A DNA stretch of 64,000 bases from Scortum barcoo (lineage: Eukaryota > Chordata > Actinopteri > Centrarchiformes > Terapontidae), in the NCBI GenBank assembly GCA_023238725.1, contig CM041541.1:10874044-10938043 (forward strand), given 5' to 3'. Position 1 is the first letter of the stretch, and every line of letters starts with the position of its first letter. The position numbers and the translations under genes are program-made. Shown piece by piece: positions 13,001 to 26,103 of the stretch. The notes beneath the pieces are model-generated. The model was not told the DNA's origin. It was given only the letters and a program-made list of their open reading frames with translations, and did no database searches.

Positions 13001-16000
13001 TTGAATTGGAAGCTATTAATGGTAAAACAGCAGACACAATACATCAAATATCTAGAAGAAAACCTACTTGTTATTCTAATATGTAGTTTAAAGTTTCTTT
13101 TTGTGTGCATCATTTGAATGAATCAATATGTAATTCATATTAAATGCATCAATGAACTGATCATTATCAAACGATGAAAAAGTCCATGTTTATTCCAGTG
13201 GCATGCTCCTCATTTGGTGCAGCCAGGTGGTCCGAGCTAAACGATTTAACCCCCTCTCTGTTCTGTGCCAGTGTGAGGAAATATTTGGTACATACCTTCG
13301 AAAATGAGAAAAGCTGCCGTGACATCTGTTGCTGCCAGTTCGCTGCAAATTGTGTCTCGCCTGTGCCAGAAGCCGCTGCCAAGGCCTGGCCCGAGACGAG
13401 GCGTGCATGTTTAGCTCAACATTGCTAAAGCATGAAGGGCGTGGGCACGGGGCGGTGGGTTTCCCAACAAGGCAAGATTCCAGAAAAATAAGAGAGGAGA
13501 GAACCACCGCTAATGCACAAGGAAAACTGTTTATTCAAGCCAGCAGTCACAAAGGAAGAAATTTGTTAGCTTGTTTGAGTTGCTTTTAGATCACAAGAGC
13601 CTCCCGTGTCTTTATTTTCCTTTTCATGAAACCAGAAGCAGCGTTTACTCGGAGAGATAAAAGCAGCACTGATGTCTCGCATCCCTCTTTTTTGCTCTCC
13701 TCTCCTTTGTGAGTCACGGTAATGAGTCAGTGTTTGCGTCAGGCGTCGCCCGAATGTTTAGATCGGCAGCGGGGAGTTCGGCGGTGATTCAGAGCGAGAT
13801 TATAAACACAGATCGGCCTGTGTACACCAGACTGTATGGAGATTAATTCCCGGTCTGTGCGTTCACACAGAAGAAGGGAGAATTGGGTGTGACGAGGAAT
13901 GATATCTGAAGGACATCTTCAATTTAATGTGTATTATTTTGCAGGAACACTCAAACAAAAACACGATCGTAGCCTTGATAAGCCTGCTTAATCATCACCC
14001 ACGATGCTCAATTTGTCGTGAGCATACTTTGGTTAGCTGTTTGTTTTTATTGTTAGCAGCCAATGTAAGCAAACGTACTGTAGGTCTGTGCAGCAACGGT
14101 CAACAGCTGGCCATGCTGGCAACAAATAGAAATATGATTGTTTGCAGCATACTGTGCATGAAGATAAACAGAGAAGGATTTCTTTGAGAAGTTTTTATAA
14201 ATGTTTTATATCATAACATTTGGTTGCCTGTCAGGCTTATAAAATGCCAGCATATTCAAAAATTAGGATCAGTCAACACCAGTTTACTTTTTATTAATAT
14301 GAGTGATTATTTACCATCGATGGGAGGCAGGTGCTGTATTCATAGTAGTGAAATAAGAGGGGCGGGATTGTGCTCATCCTCTTCCCTCTAGTAAAATGCA
14401 CAAACAGAAAAACAGTGGGTTGACACAAGTAGCAACATCCCCTTTTACGACGGGGTTTATGGGAAATGTGGGCGTAATTGTGAGAAATGTAAGCACTAAA
14501 AATACAGAGGCAGAGGCTACTAATTGTGTTGACTGTGGTCTTTTTTTTACTGTAATTATAGAAAGTTGTCACAAACAATTTGAAAATGACATATCAGAGT
14601 TTGGGAAACAAATGCGACAGCCCCTTTAACCACAAATCTCTCGAGTTGTATCCTCAGCTGGGGTCGTGATCCTGATCTGTCATCCAAGTGCTGGTTTGAT
14701 CAAGAAATCTTTGTTGTGGTTGTCATAACAGGTTGCTTTCATTTACAGTATAATGAGAATGTTATCTTGTACTTTTTGGTCAAAATTCTAGCAATATTTC
14801 ATAATAATTAATCCTGGAAATCTTTCTTCCTTGATACTTCATCCAAAATGGGGGTTTCCATATATTTGTGCATGTCTTTGTGTGTGTGCTCATGGTGGAT
14901 GGACAGAAATAGGGGGGGAAGTGCCGGAGGAATGTTTATTTGGTTAGTCCACATAGGACACGTCCACGGTGGTTTGGAGTCAAAACGCCCCATCGTGACC
15001 ACAATTGAGTCAGTGTGGGGCCTGTTTCATGGCGATTATTTAAATCAGGTTCTGGCTCAGGAGAGGATGGAGAGCTTCGGACAGTTTAAATCAAAAACAC
15101 TTTTGTAAATTTAAAATCGTGCACAATGCATGCAAGCATCCAGTTTCACAACACTTAAATGCTGCTCTTATATATATATATATATAGTTTTCTTTCCACA
15201 TTTTATGCTTTCGTAATCTGCCACATTCTTAATGGTAATGACAGCTGAACACACGTGCAGCACATAAGCAAAAACATACTGTATATTCTCAGAGGAACCA
15301 TACAGTATACAAACACATGAGAAGAAAGGGAGTGAGGACAACAGAGGCGGCGGTGGTGGGGGGGAGAGAGAGTCAGTAATAATGAGAGATAATGAGACCG
15401 TGGGAGGAGTAGTTCCAGAGAACACAAAGTGGGCATGAGGACGGGAGAAAGTAGGGGGAAGACATTCGAAAGGGAAAGAAGAAGAGGAGGAATGCATCCT
15501 GAAAAATGACCTAATCGCTGATGAAATCTGGCACAAACAGTCCACCATCGTTTCTGTCACGAGGAACTGGAGCTTCTGTCCTTAGCTCTCGAAGATTAAG
15601 CTTGTTATCACCTGGATGATGGTTTTCATTTGAAAAGACAAAATGGCATCGGACATGCAACGCTAAATTTAGCCTGGGATCTTTGAGCGAGATAGTTTTT
15701 ATTCATTATTTAAATAGTAAAACACAAAGAGGTGGTTACCAGCCATGCCTCTGGGCAGCTCCATCCGAAGGCGTTTCGCCCACCTGGGTTCGTCCCTGAG
15801 GTGGAGCACTGGGCACCTGTTCAGCAAGGTAGGCCACTCTGACACAGAAAGTCCAATATGCTGCAAAATGCTGCTTTTTAGGCTGCACTTTATTTATTTA
15901 TAGTTATTTACTGGCAAAAAAAAAAAAAAAAAAAAAAGATTCTTAGTTTGCTCCATTAGTAGCTGAGCTAGAGCTTTTAGATTTGTGTTTTTTTAATTTG

Positions 16001-19000
16001 TTCATAAAATTTATGCTTAAGTATCTTTTGAGGACAGTATTTGGACAGTATTGCTTCAAATGATAAATCTGCCATTGTATATATTTCTTTGGTAAAATGC
16101 CAAAGACGAACACTAGCAGTCCTGGAATAATCACATCCAACTGGATAAATGGTAGAAAAGTTCACAATAAAAACAGTTTTCTACCTGCAAACAGTAATGT
16201 CAATAAATTGCTTAAGATGGTTGATTGCAGAGCTGGTCATGTGAGAGATAAATCCATACTCCATACTATGGACTGATGATATATTGATGATATGATATGG
16301 TAATTACAGTATCTTCAATATGACATTAACATTGTGTTAGCCCTGAGCCCATTCATTCCTACTGAAGCTAGTACAAATACATAGTTTTGTTTTGTCAAAA
16401 GGCTGAATTCCCTCTTAAAGCAGTTGGGAACTGTAGTTTTTAGCAAACTGTACTCAAAGAGGAGTGAGTAGCAGGAATCAAAATACACTGCAGTGCCTGT
16501 GTTTGCAGTGAACATGTCCCCTTGCAGCTGGATAATTTTTAATAGTTTTTAATCAACAGTGGAGCTCAGTGGCACAGAGGTTGCAACTGGCTGCATCTTT
16601 ATAGTTGTTTTTTAGTAGACCGTGTGAAAAGTGCATTTAAATGGACACTGCTGTATTGACTTTCACTGGGCGTTCATGCACCCATGTCATTACAAGACAA
16701 CAGATTGTTTCTGTGATGTGAAACGTACTGGTGCAACACCCCCCCGAAGCCCCATGCAAACAGGCTGTTTCATTTTGCAAACACCAGCGTCCGCGGTCCG
16801 CCTAGCATCTGGTTCCTGTCAAATCACAGAGAATTATGCTTTCCCATTTTTGGCTCTTGGGGGTGGGATTAGCTTCATCTGCAGCACGGAGAGCTTCTGG
16901 GCTGTGTGTTTAACCTTGCGCCATGATTAGAGACCCCTCTTTGCCAACATATCTGTTTAACCACTTGACCAACACAGCTGAACGTTCGCTGTTTTTGACG
17001 TTGTGGGAGAGCTTAAAGTCTGTGGAGAGAAACTCAGCGTCTTTTTTGGACGGCTTCATCTTTTTTGATGGCAGCCGACTCGTACAGACAAGTTCTCCTC
17101 TGGGCCGACAAACAGCGAGAGGAAGAGCCAACTCTCCAGCATCCATTATGCAGCAATTCCTCGACAGTGCAGCATATTTAGTAACGTTTTCCCAACTGCA
17201 GTCCCGTCACAGTAAAACAGGCTGACTTCCACTCTTTCCTCAGTAAATAACTAGATACAGGACAGGATAATTAAAGTGTGTGCCAAAGTCCTGACAAGAC
17301 ACACTCAGGGTGGTTTTCTCCCGGAGCACACTGATGTATTGTGATTTTCTTTCTCCTTCTTCCTTCCCCTTCTCTTCACCTTCCTTCTTCTCCTCTATCC
17401 TTTTTTCTTCTCTTTCTTATTCATCCTTTTCCCTCTTCTACTTTCCTTTAATCTTTCTTTTTCCTCTTCTCTAAATGTTTCTTCTCTTTTCCTTTTCTTA
17501 CTCTACTTGTTCTCTTTCTTCTTCGGTTTCCTCTTATTAATCCATCACCCCTTCTTCTTCTAGTTATTCACTTTTTCTTTTTCCCTTTCTCTTATCCATC
17601 ATCCTCTTTTGTTTTATAAAGTCTTATGCTGCCTCTTCTCTTCTCCTTCTTTTTAAAGACTTTATAAGCTTTCTTCTTATTTTTCATCCTTTGCTCTTAT
17701 CCTTCCATTTATCCATAACCTTTTCCTTCATTCTTCCTCTGCCTCATCTTCTATTCTTTATCTTTCTGCTTTACATTTTCTCTTTTCTGTTTCTTTTTTG
17801 TTTGTCTCATGTTATCTTTTATTTCTCTTTTTTTATCTCCTTCTCCCCCAAACAGTTTCTGTTTTGCTTCTGTGATCTGACTTTTTCCTAATAGGTTATG
17901 TCAGGTTGTAATTCAATAACATCGTCATTAATACCAGATGGAGTTTGCTTGTGAATAATTTTCTTTTTTTCCCCCACTCCCTCTCTCTCCCCCACCTTAT
18001 GCATGTGTGTGTGTGTATGTGTGTGTGTTTGCATGCGTGTGTGTGTGTGTCTCCAGGGATCTACAAGGTCCTGCAAGAGCGTGGAGATAAGGCGAAAGCA
18101 GTCGAGGTAAGAGACATCGTTGATAGATGTACACATATTTTATTTTATATTAAAAGAATAGTAAAGGTATATGGAATAAATAAAATATATTCAGTGATCT
18201 GTATTTTCCCCTCCAGCATTACCAGTTTTTGATACCAGTCGAGGATTTTTCTTCAGAAATGCAAAAATGCATGACTCCCAGGATTAGAAAATGAAATAAA
18301 TTCAGCTACTTTTATAGTAGAAGTCCTTTAAATCCATTTTCTGATGAAAATCACAAAATGGTTGTTTGGCCTGGATATTTCACGGTTTTTCTAGGAATGT
18401 AAATTCTTGTTCCACCTCTCCGTTGTGTGTTGTTCTTCATGCGGGGCTTTACTGTATGCTCGCTGGCCAATAAACCTGATCGCTCTTTGGCCGGTGAAAT
18501 AGATTGCATAATATCAACGGAGGTCATGTCAACAACCAGTGAAGGATTGTAAATGTTTTCCTTTCCAAGAGATATAAGAGTGAGAGTTTGCATTTGATCA
18601 AGTTAATGTGATGAACTCTCTTGATAGTCCCCCCCCCCGAGAGAGTTCGAGAAATGTTCTCACAGCAGCTGCAAAAAAGATTCACAACAGACCAGACAGA
18701 AGATGATAATCTTGGAAAATTGGAGTGGAGTTTGGAGCGAAGAAACCTGGTGATCCGGGCTCCTGTGTTGATTAACGGTGGGGTGACAAAGGTCAAAGCC
18801 TCCACGCCACAGTTCTGTCCTGTCAAAATCTTCTTTTCACCAAATCCAAACACTCGACTGATCCCAATAAGCTAAACCCGCCCTTGTTCCCTCTGCCCCC
18901 CCCAGGAGTCAGAGTGTGGTTCAGGCCATGGAGGAGAACTATGAAGTGGACTTGGTCTACATCACAGAGAGGATCATCTCTGTGTGTTTCCCCGCCGGCG

Positions 19001-22000
19001 CCGAGGAACGCAGCTACACCACCAACATCAAGGAGGTGGCGACGATGCTGCGGTCCAAACACGGCGAGCACTATCTGGTGAGCAAAAATATCAAATTTCA
19101 CACAACACTATTCATTTTAAAATGTCCATTAGAGCTCTGATATATTTATATTTGCTCTCGTTCTGATTCCAGATGCTCAACCTCAGCGAGTGGAGGGGTG
19201 ACTTAACAAAGTTAAACCCAAAGGTACAAACACCTCAGCAGCTTTGTTATTTGAATCAACACGTGTAAATCCATCAAGTGGCCTCGTGTTTCAGAGGAAT
19301 TGAACCAAAGAGATCCCACATCCTTCCCTTAATAGTGTCTTTTCCCTTTTTTTTTTTTTTGTTTTTTTGTTCCATCACATCCTCCTCAGGTTCTGGAGTT
19401 TGGCTGGCCGGACCACCATGCACCGGCGCTGGATAAGATCTGCAGCATGTGCAAGGCCATCGACACATGGCTCAACGGAGACCCGCGCAACGTGGTGGTT
19501 CTGCACAACAGGGTAAAGCGGACACTTTAATTCTTAAAGGAATAGTTAAATAGTTGAGAATTAGATGAGAAGACAAATACCCCTCTGATATCCACCCGTC
19601 CTATATGTAGATGGAGCCAGCAGACGGTTAGCTTAGCCAATGATAACAAAACCACCGACCAGCACCTCTACAGCTCGCTTATTATCATGTTTGAGCTTCA
19701 TTTGTTTAATCTGTACAAAAACAGAAGTGTCAAAAACATCAGTTTGTGGTTTCACAGGGGGTTATGTGCTGGACTTTTTCTTGGAGCAGCGACCACCTGT
19801 TGTCAAACACCAAAGGAGACTAAAGTGAAGTTCCATAATGTCTAATGATTAATTAATATGAATCTTCTAACCTTTTAAAATCAACATAGATTCATGTAGT
19901 TATTTATTTCTTACAGTTATATAATTGTCAGACTGTCTCTTATTTATACATGACTATACAGTATTTGCACACGATCTATAGATAACGCAGGGGGGGAAAC
20001 ATTTTTCCAGCTTTACCCTGGAAGTCGACTCACTTCAAACAAGCACGGAGGTCAAATTTTACGCTTCTCAAATTATTATTATTCATGAAACTTGCTGACC
20101 AATAAATTAATTGATTAATGTAAAAGTCACTGATGCTTTCGAAATGATTCCTGCTTCATGAAACTTTAAATCATGTGAGTGTTGTCTCTGTTTTTTTTTT
20201 TTTGTGTGTGTTACAGGGGAACAGAGGTCGGACGGGGGTGGTGGTGGCTGCGTACATGCACTACAGCAACATATCCGCAAGGTATCACGATAAGTAGACT
20301 CACCCAACAACCTCTTAAAATTCAGCATGACAAATGAAGAGATTAAAAGACGCAAAATGTCATCATTCTTTAAAGCAACCAGATGTTAATAGGTGGGATA
20401 GAGCCAGGAGGATTTAAAAGCTGCTTTACAAATTATGAAGGCCAAAGGGGGTTATCTCGAAATCTCAGACCTGCAGGTGTTTCACAATAAAGGCAGTTAC
20501 TGTTGGTAATTTGCGCTGTTGGACCGATGCATCTCATTTTTTTGTGCTGCAGTGCTGACCAGGCGTTGGACAGGTTTGCCATGAGGCGCTTCTACGAGGA
20601 CAAAGCGCTTCCCGTGGGCCAGCCGTCACAAAGAAGGTCAGTGGTTATCTCACTTCCTGTTTGCCGGCTCCTGCTTGACGCTTTATGAGTTTGACCTTTG
20701 CCACGGCTGCTTTCTCCACCGTTTCCTCATTTTACTCCCAAACAGGGGCTGCAGCAAAAGGTGGATATAAGAAAGTAGTTTATGAGGATTTGTAAAGTTT
20801 TATGGAAGAAATTGACTGTCCACTAAGCTCCGCCCTCTCATTTCCTGTGGCTACACCTGTCCACCTCCTAGTCGAAGGCAACTTTAGCTTTCTTAGTCAT
20901 TTTTTGGGGTTTACTGAACTGAAAACAAGACTGATCAGCGACTCCATCTCCCCCTTTTGGTCTTAGAAACATTTTACAGGGGAAATTCTTTCCATTTTTC
21001 TCCTGTTTATCTCCAATTTACTTTTAATTGCGATAATGTCGCGGCGCGGGGAGAAGCGATCTGTCTTTGTCTGTCTGAGGGATTCCACTGGTGTCTCTGG
21101 GGAGGCCGCGGGGGCCTTTGGTGGCAGCTCATTCCTGACTGCTTAGCACATCCGAGCGCAATTTTCCCTCTCCGCTTTTAGCTTTAGTTTTGAGATAATG
21201 TCCTTTCCATGAATAGAGAGCAAAACAGCGGCGTTAAACTCCAAACCAGAGCGGGTCGGCCCAATCAAGAGCGGTTTAAAGGTATTCAAACAATCTTCTT
21301 GTTTTGAACGCAGCTTCCTCTAGGGGGAGTGTTTTCGCATCCTTCAAGTCATAAATCTGCTCTTACCACATTGTTAGCCCTCTGTGCATTATTAGACCGC
21401 CAGCTGCTTAAATGCTTGACCCCCTCTCACCGTCTCGTTTCTTCACCTGCCGGGAGAGAAATCCTGAACTGAGCCCTTCTTGGAAAGGATGAGCTCAACA
21501 AAGGTTACGGGGAATAAATGGAGAAACACAGGAAACAGCAGGGGACTTAACACCGCTTCATTTCAGCCGGCAAATTAGACAGGCAGCCATTCTCCACCAG
21601 GTCTATAGGCTCGGCCTCTGCCCCGCTGCTATTTCCTGCTTTGGATATAATTATCTCTGCCCCTGGAGTCTGATAGTATTATGGTCTGGAATGTGTGACA
21701 TTAACATCAAGAGTGGGAGATGAGCTCGATCTGCCGCTGCCATAAAAGCTCGACAACGTTCGGATTAGAAGTGTGAGGCAAGGAGCTCTTTAACGTCATT
21801 AAACGATTAAATGTTACCGGTAAACAAACGGGGGCCTCTTGTGTTTCACTTGGTCAGATTCAGCTGAAGTATGAGGAACATAAAAAAGAAAAATCCTCCC
21901 TCCTGGTATGCTTTTGTTCCACATAAAAGGTAAAATAGTGTCAGCCTTGGTATGACTGCTCAGCGGTGTCACACTCGGGCCAGAGTGCCTCAGGGTTTCT

Positions 22001-25000
22001 GTAAAGATGTGTGTGTGTGTGTGGACGATTGCCATCAAAGCATCAAAAGAAACTGTTTTTTTATTTTCCTATGAGGTGAAAAGGTTGCCAATTTAATAAA
22101 GGGAAGATGTGAAAGTGGCTGACGGAAGGAGAGTGATATTTCCTGCTGTTTTCAGAACAGCACTTTAAATAAGGAGCTAGATGGCGAAATAGTATTTACA
22201 GATGTTTTTCTCCCTCCGTGTTGTGTAAAAAACTACTTCCGAGCTCTGATAATTGGTCAGATACTGTACAATGACATCAGAATTGGGACCGTATCAGTTT
22301 TTTTAAGCGTGGGAAAACAGAAGTGATGGAAAAGATTAGAGCGGCATGAGTACAAACCTTCTATCTACCAGAGAGCCGTGAAATAGTAAAATAATAGGTG
22401 GCGTACAAGGGGAGTATGTTACATATGTGGATAGAAAACAATGATAAAAGTGGTGTGAATCCTAAACTTAATTTTAACTTCTTAACATCTCAGAATAGTT
22501 TATTTTCTATTACTTTTAATTTGGAAGTTTCACAGCACTTGGAAGGAAAACTTTTGTGGCAGATGGTAGAAAGTTTTGCTTTGTCTTTGGCCTCAGCACA
22601 CACCGCATAAATTAAAGACACACACACACAAAGGCAATTAAGGATGGGCATCAGGAATATACAAATATAATAATGGTGGCTAATTGAATTAACATGCACG
22701 TGTGTACAGTGTGTTGATGTTTCAATCATTTCTTGATGAAAGACAGAGCCCAATTATATCTCATATCACTCACACACACACTGTAGCTACGAGCCGCTTC
22801 CTCCTCTCAGCGCTGCTCTCGTGGCGTCTCAGCTGAGTCTAATTGAATTAAAGAGAGGCTAAACCATCTGGCCACTGACAGCAGAGCATGCAGGAGGGAG
22901 GGGGGCGGGGGGGCGTCTGCGCGGTCAAGGTCGCTTTTGGTACCATCATCATTATCATCATTAACAACCAGACCACACTAACTCAGCAGACCCCCAACTG
23001 GCCTCTGTACACACCAATTCGCTCTGACATTTCCCGCCGTGGATAAAAGGTTGTTTTATAGTCAGAGAGGAATTCAGTACCGGCGGGTGAAACACACAGG
23101 ATCAGGGTTAAATACACGCTTAGAGACGGGATATCCATTTAAGTAAAGTTGGTGATATTAATGATCCCTGATTACTTTGTTGATCCCACAACCTTATCAA
23201 CCTTACTAGTATCTCTAAAAAAACAGCAACTAAATTTCCCCAGTGTTCAATACTACAAAGATAAATGCTCACTTGTACAGAAGTAATGAGCAATAGCGAG
23301 ATTGAAATGACATTTACTGAGCACACTCGGCTTCTAAAATGCACCAAACACCAGAAGCCAAGATATCTCAGAATGTATTTTGGCAGAGGTCTGAAAGTTT
23401 GTGCACAAAACGCTGCCAAGTAGATAAAGTCCTGATTTTAATGACCACCAAAACTCTAAGAATAGCAAAATCATGCTGCAACACTCTGTTAATGTTCAGT
23501 GTAATAAACATTACAGCCACATTGAAGGACATTAGTCAGGAATAAGACATTTTTCATTTCAGGGAGGGGGGCATTTTTTATATCTTTGTTATAAAACTGA
23601 AAAGGGAGAGAAAGATAAAGGAAAACATTTTTAACTAAATCTAAATAGATCATCAAATCTTGAGACAGTTTTCTTTGTTAAGTTTCCAGATTGGATGCAG
23701 CTTTCCAGAGTCGCAGCTGTCTCGTATCATTTCCTGTTTGTACAAAAAGAAATTTAGTGCATTTGATTCTCGTTTTTAGTAGCTTCTGCAGCCGTGTTGT
23801 TTCATTCGTGTTAGTATGTGGTGTATAAACAATGAAGTGTGGCGTTTGTGCACAGCTTTGTCCTCACAGGCTTTGGACTTTTAATTTCGTTTGTCTGCAG
23901 GTATGTGCGATACTTCAACGGCCTTCTGTCCGGACACATAAAAATCAACAACAAGCCTCTGTTCCTGCATCACGTCATCATGCACGGCATACCCAACTTT
24001 GAGTCCAAAGGAGGTGAGCGTCTGCCAGCTGAACAGAAAGAAATCTATTTTTTGCTGCTTTTCTTGAAAATGATTCATCCTTCCCTTTGTTTCCCTTCAC
24101 AGGCTGCCGTCCCTTCCTGAAGATCTACCAGGCAATGCAACCAGTCTATACGTCAGGAATATAGTATGGAAACTTTTATTCCAGTTCAGCGTGGTTTGTG
24201 TTTGAATCTGGGGCAAAGCTGACCCTGTTCTGGATCCGGTTATTGAATCTTAATGAGACATCATTACTGTTTTTTTTCCCGCAGCAACGTGCAAGGAGAC
24301 AGCAACACCAGTATCTGCATCACGATTGAGCCCGGCCTGCTTCTGAAGGGAGACATCTTGGTGAGATTTTAATGATAATACTGATTTTTAACTTCAATAA
24401 TGATGCCCTTGATTAGATTTTTAACTTAAATCATATTAACCTGATTCCCTCTTCTCTTAAAGCAGCACATCCCCTCCGTCTCTCCTTTTTCTTTGTTACA
24501 GAAATCATTTTATTGCTTGTTATTTTGACACACACTTCACAACCAAACTCTCTCTTTCTCTCCCTCTCGTAGTTGAAGTGCTACCACAAGCGGTTCAGAA
24601 ACCCGACCAGAGACGTGGTGTTCAGGGTGCAGTTCAGTTCACACCTGCGCCATCCACGACCTCGGCGTGGTGTTCGGGAAGAACGAGCTGGACGAGACCT
24701 TCAAAGGTAACGGCTCTCCGGGTGGGTGTATTTTTACAGCGCACGCCTCTGTGTTTTTGTGGTTGACAGTGCTTCCTATCATTGTGCAGTTACAAAGAAA
24801 ATAGTGTGTGTGTGTGTGTGTTTGTGAGAAAAGGCAAAGTACTGTTCAGATAAATGGAGCAAAACTGAGTAAAAACATTGAGTTTCTTTCTATCATTGTC
24901 CTTGTTGTTGTGTTTGTTGTGTTTATCTTTATATGTACTGGTTCAAAAAAGGCACATAAGAACTATTAGATATAGAGAAATCACATTATTACAATCATTA

Positions 25001-26052
25001 CACTCAATAGCTCTGTCTTTACTGTGTGTTTGTGTGTATTAATGAATTTGTGTGTAATGTTTGTATTTTAACCTACTCTGAGTAACGTTTGAATTCATGT
25101 GCAGCAGATACATTATAGTACATTGCCAACTGCAGAACAGTGCGTTCATGATAATTGTTTTCAGCTGTAAAGAAAGTAGTTTTAAGCTGGTTTGCACTCA
25201 GAGTTTTAGTTTCCAGTGTGAAAAGGTTGTTTGCACCCTGCTGCACTGTTCCCCATGTTTTTCTAGTGAACGGGGTCCTCTGGTGGTGAAGGCAGCTCAG
25301 CGTTCACTTACAGTCACATAAATAAAGGAACATACGGTCATGGAAGAAAATTCAAACGAGCAGCTAATTATGATAAAACTCAACCAAAAGTTCCCTGAAG
25401 TATTTAAAAAAAGAATAAACAGTCAAACCCAGTTTTTACACATTATTGAGATGGTCATGTCAGTAAATACTCATAAATGCACAGAATTTCGATTTTGCTA
25501 TAACAGTGAAGTTAACTGAAGTTAAAATCTTAACATCTGGAATTTGTTGTAAGTTTCACTGAGATGCTACATGCATCATATTTCACCTACATGTTGTGTT
25601 TATGTGTGTTTGTGTCCACTGTTTTGCAATGCATATAATTATATATTTCTATTCTGTGTGTCTGTACAGATGAGAGGTTCCCAGAGTACGGCAAGGTGGA
25701 GTTTGTTTTCTCATATGGACCAGAAAAAATCAAAGGTAATCAATTAATCAATAAATTAAGATAAATGTTTGTACCATAACTCCACAACATATGTCAATTC
25801 AATTGAGGAATTAATGACACTCGATTTAGTTTTAGTTTAGTTTCAAATAATTATTAAGATATTTGTTTTTGGGATGACACAGTTACCTATAATTACCCAT
25901 CATGCCGTGTGTTCCCGGCAGGTCTGAGCCACCTGGAGAACGGGCCAAGCGTTTCTGTGGACTACAACACCGGGGACCATCTGATCCGCTGGGACTCCTA
26001 CGAGAACTTCAGCCACCGCTGCGAGGAGGCTGTGGACGGCGAGCACGGTATG

Positions 26053-26103
<51 letters not shown>

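Larger units (their letters stand above)
15829..18056. other. tns1 intron
   Basis: No exon seen. It contains an A-run at 15917-15938, a striking pyrimidine-rich block (about 17341-17860) and an interrupted (GT)n array (about 18005-18050) directly before the next acceptor. Confidence 0.6.

Noticed and set aside
15168..15560. 130-codon and 77-codon minus-strand frames
   Set aside because: They arise from G/A-rich and TA-repeat intron sequence; no homology.
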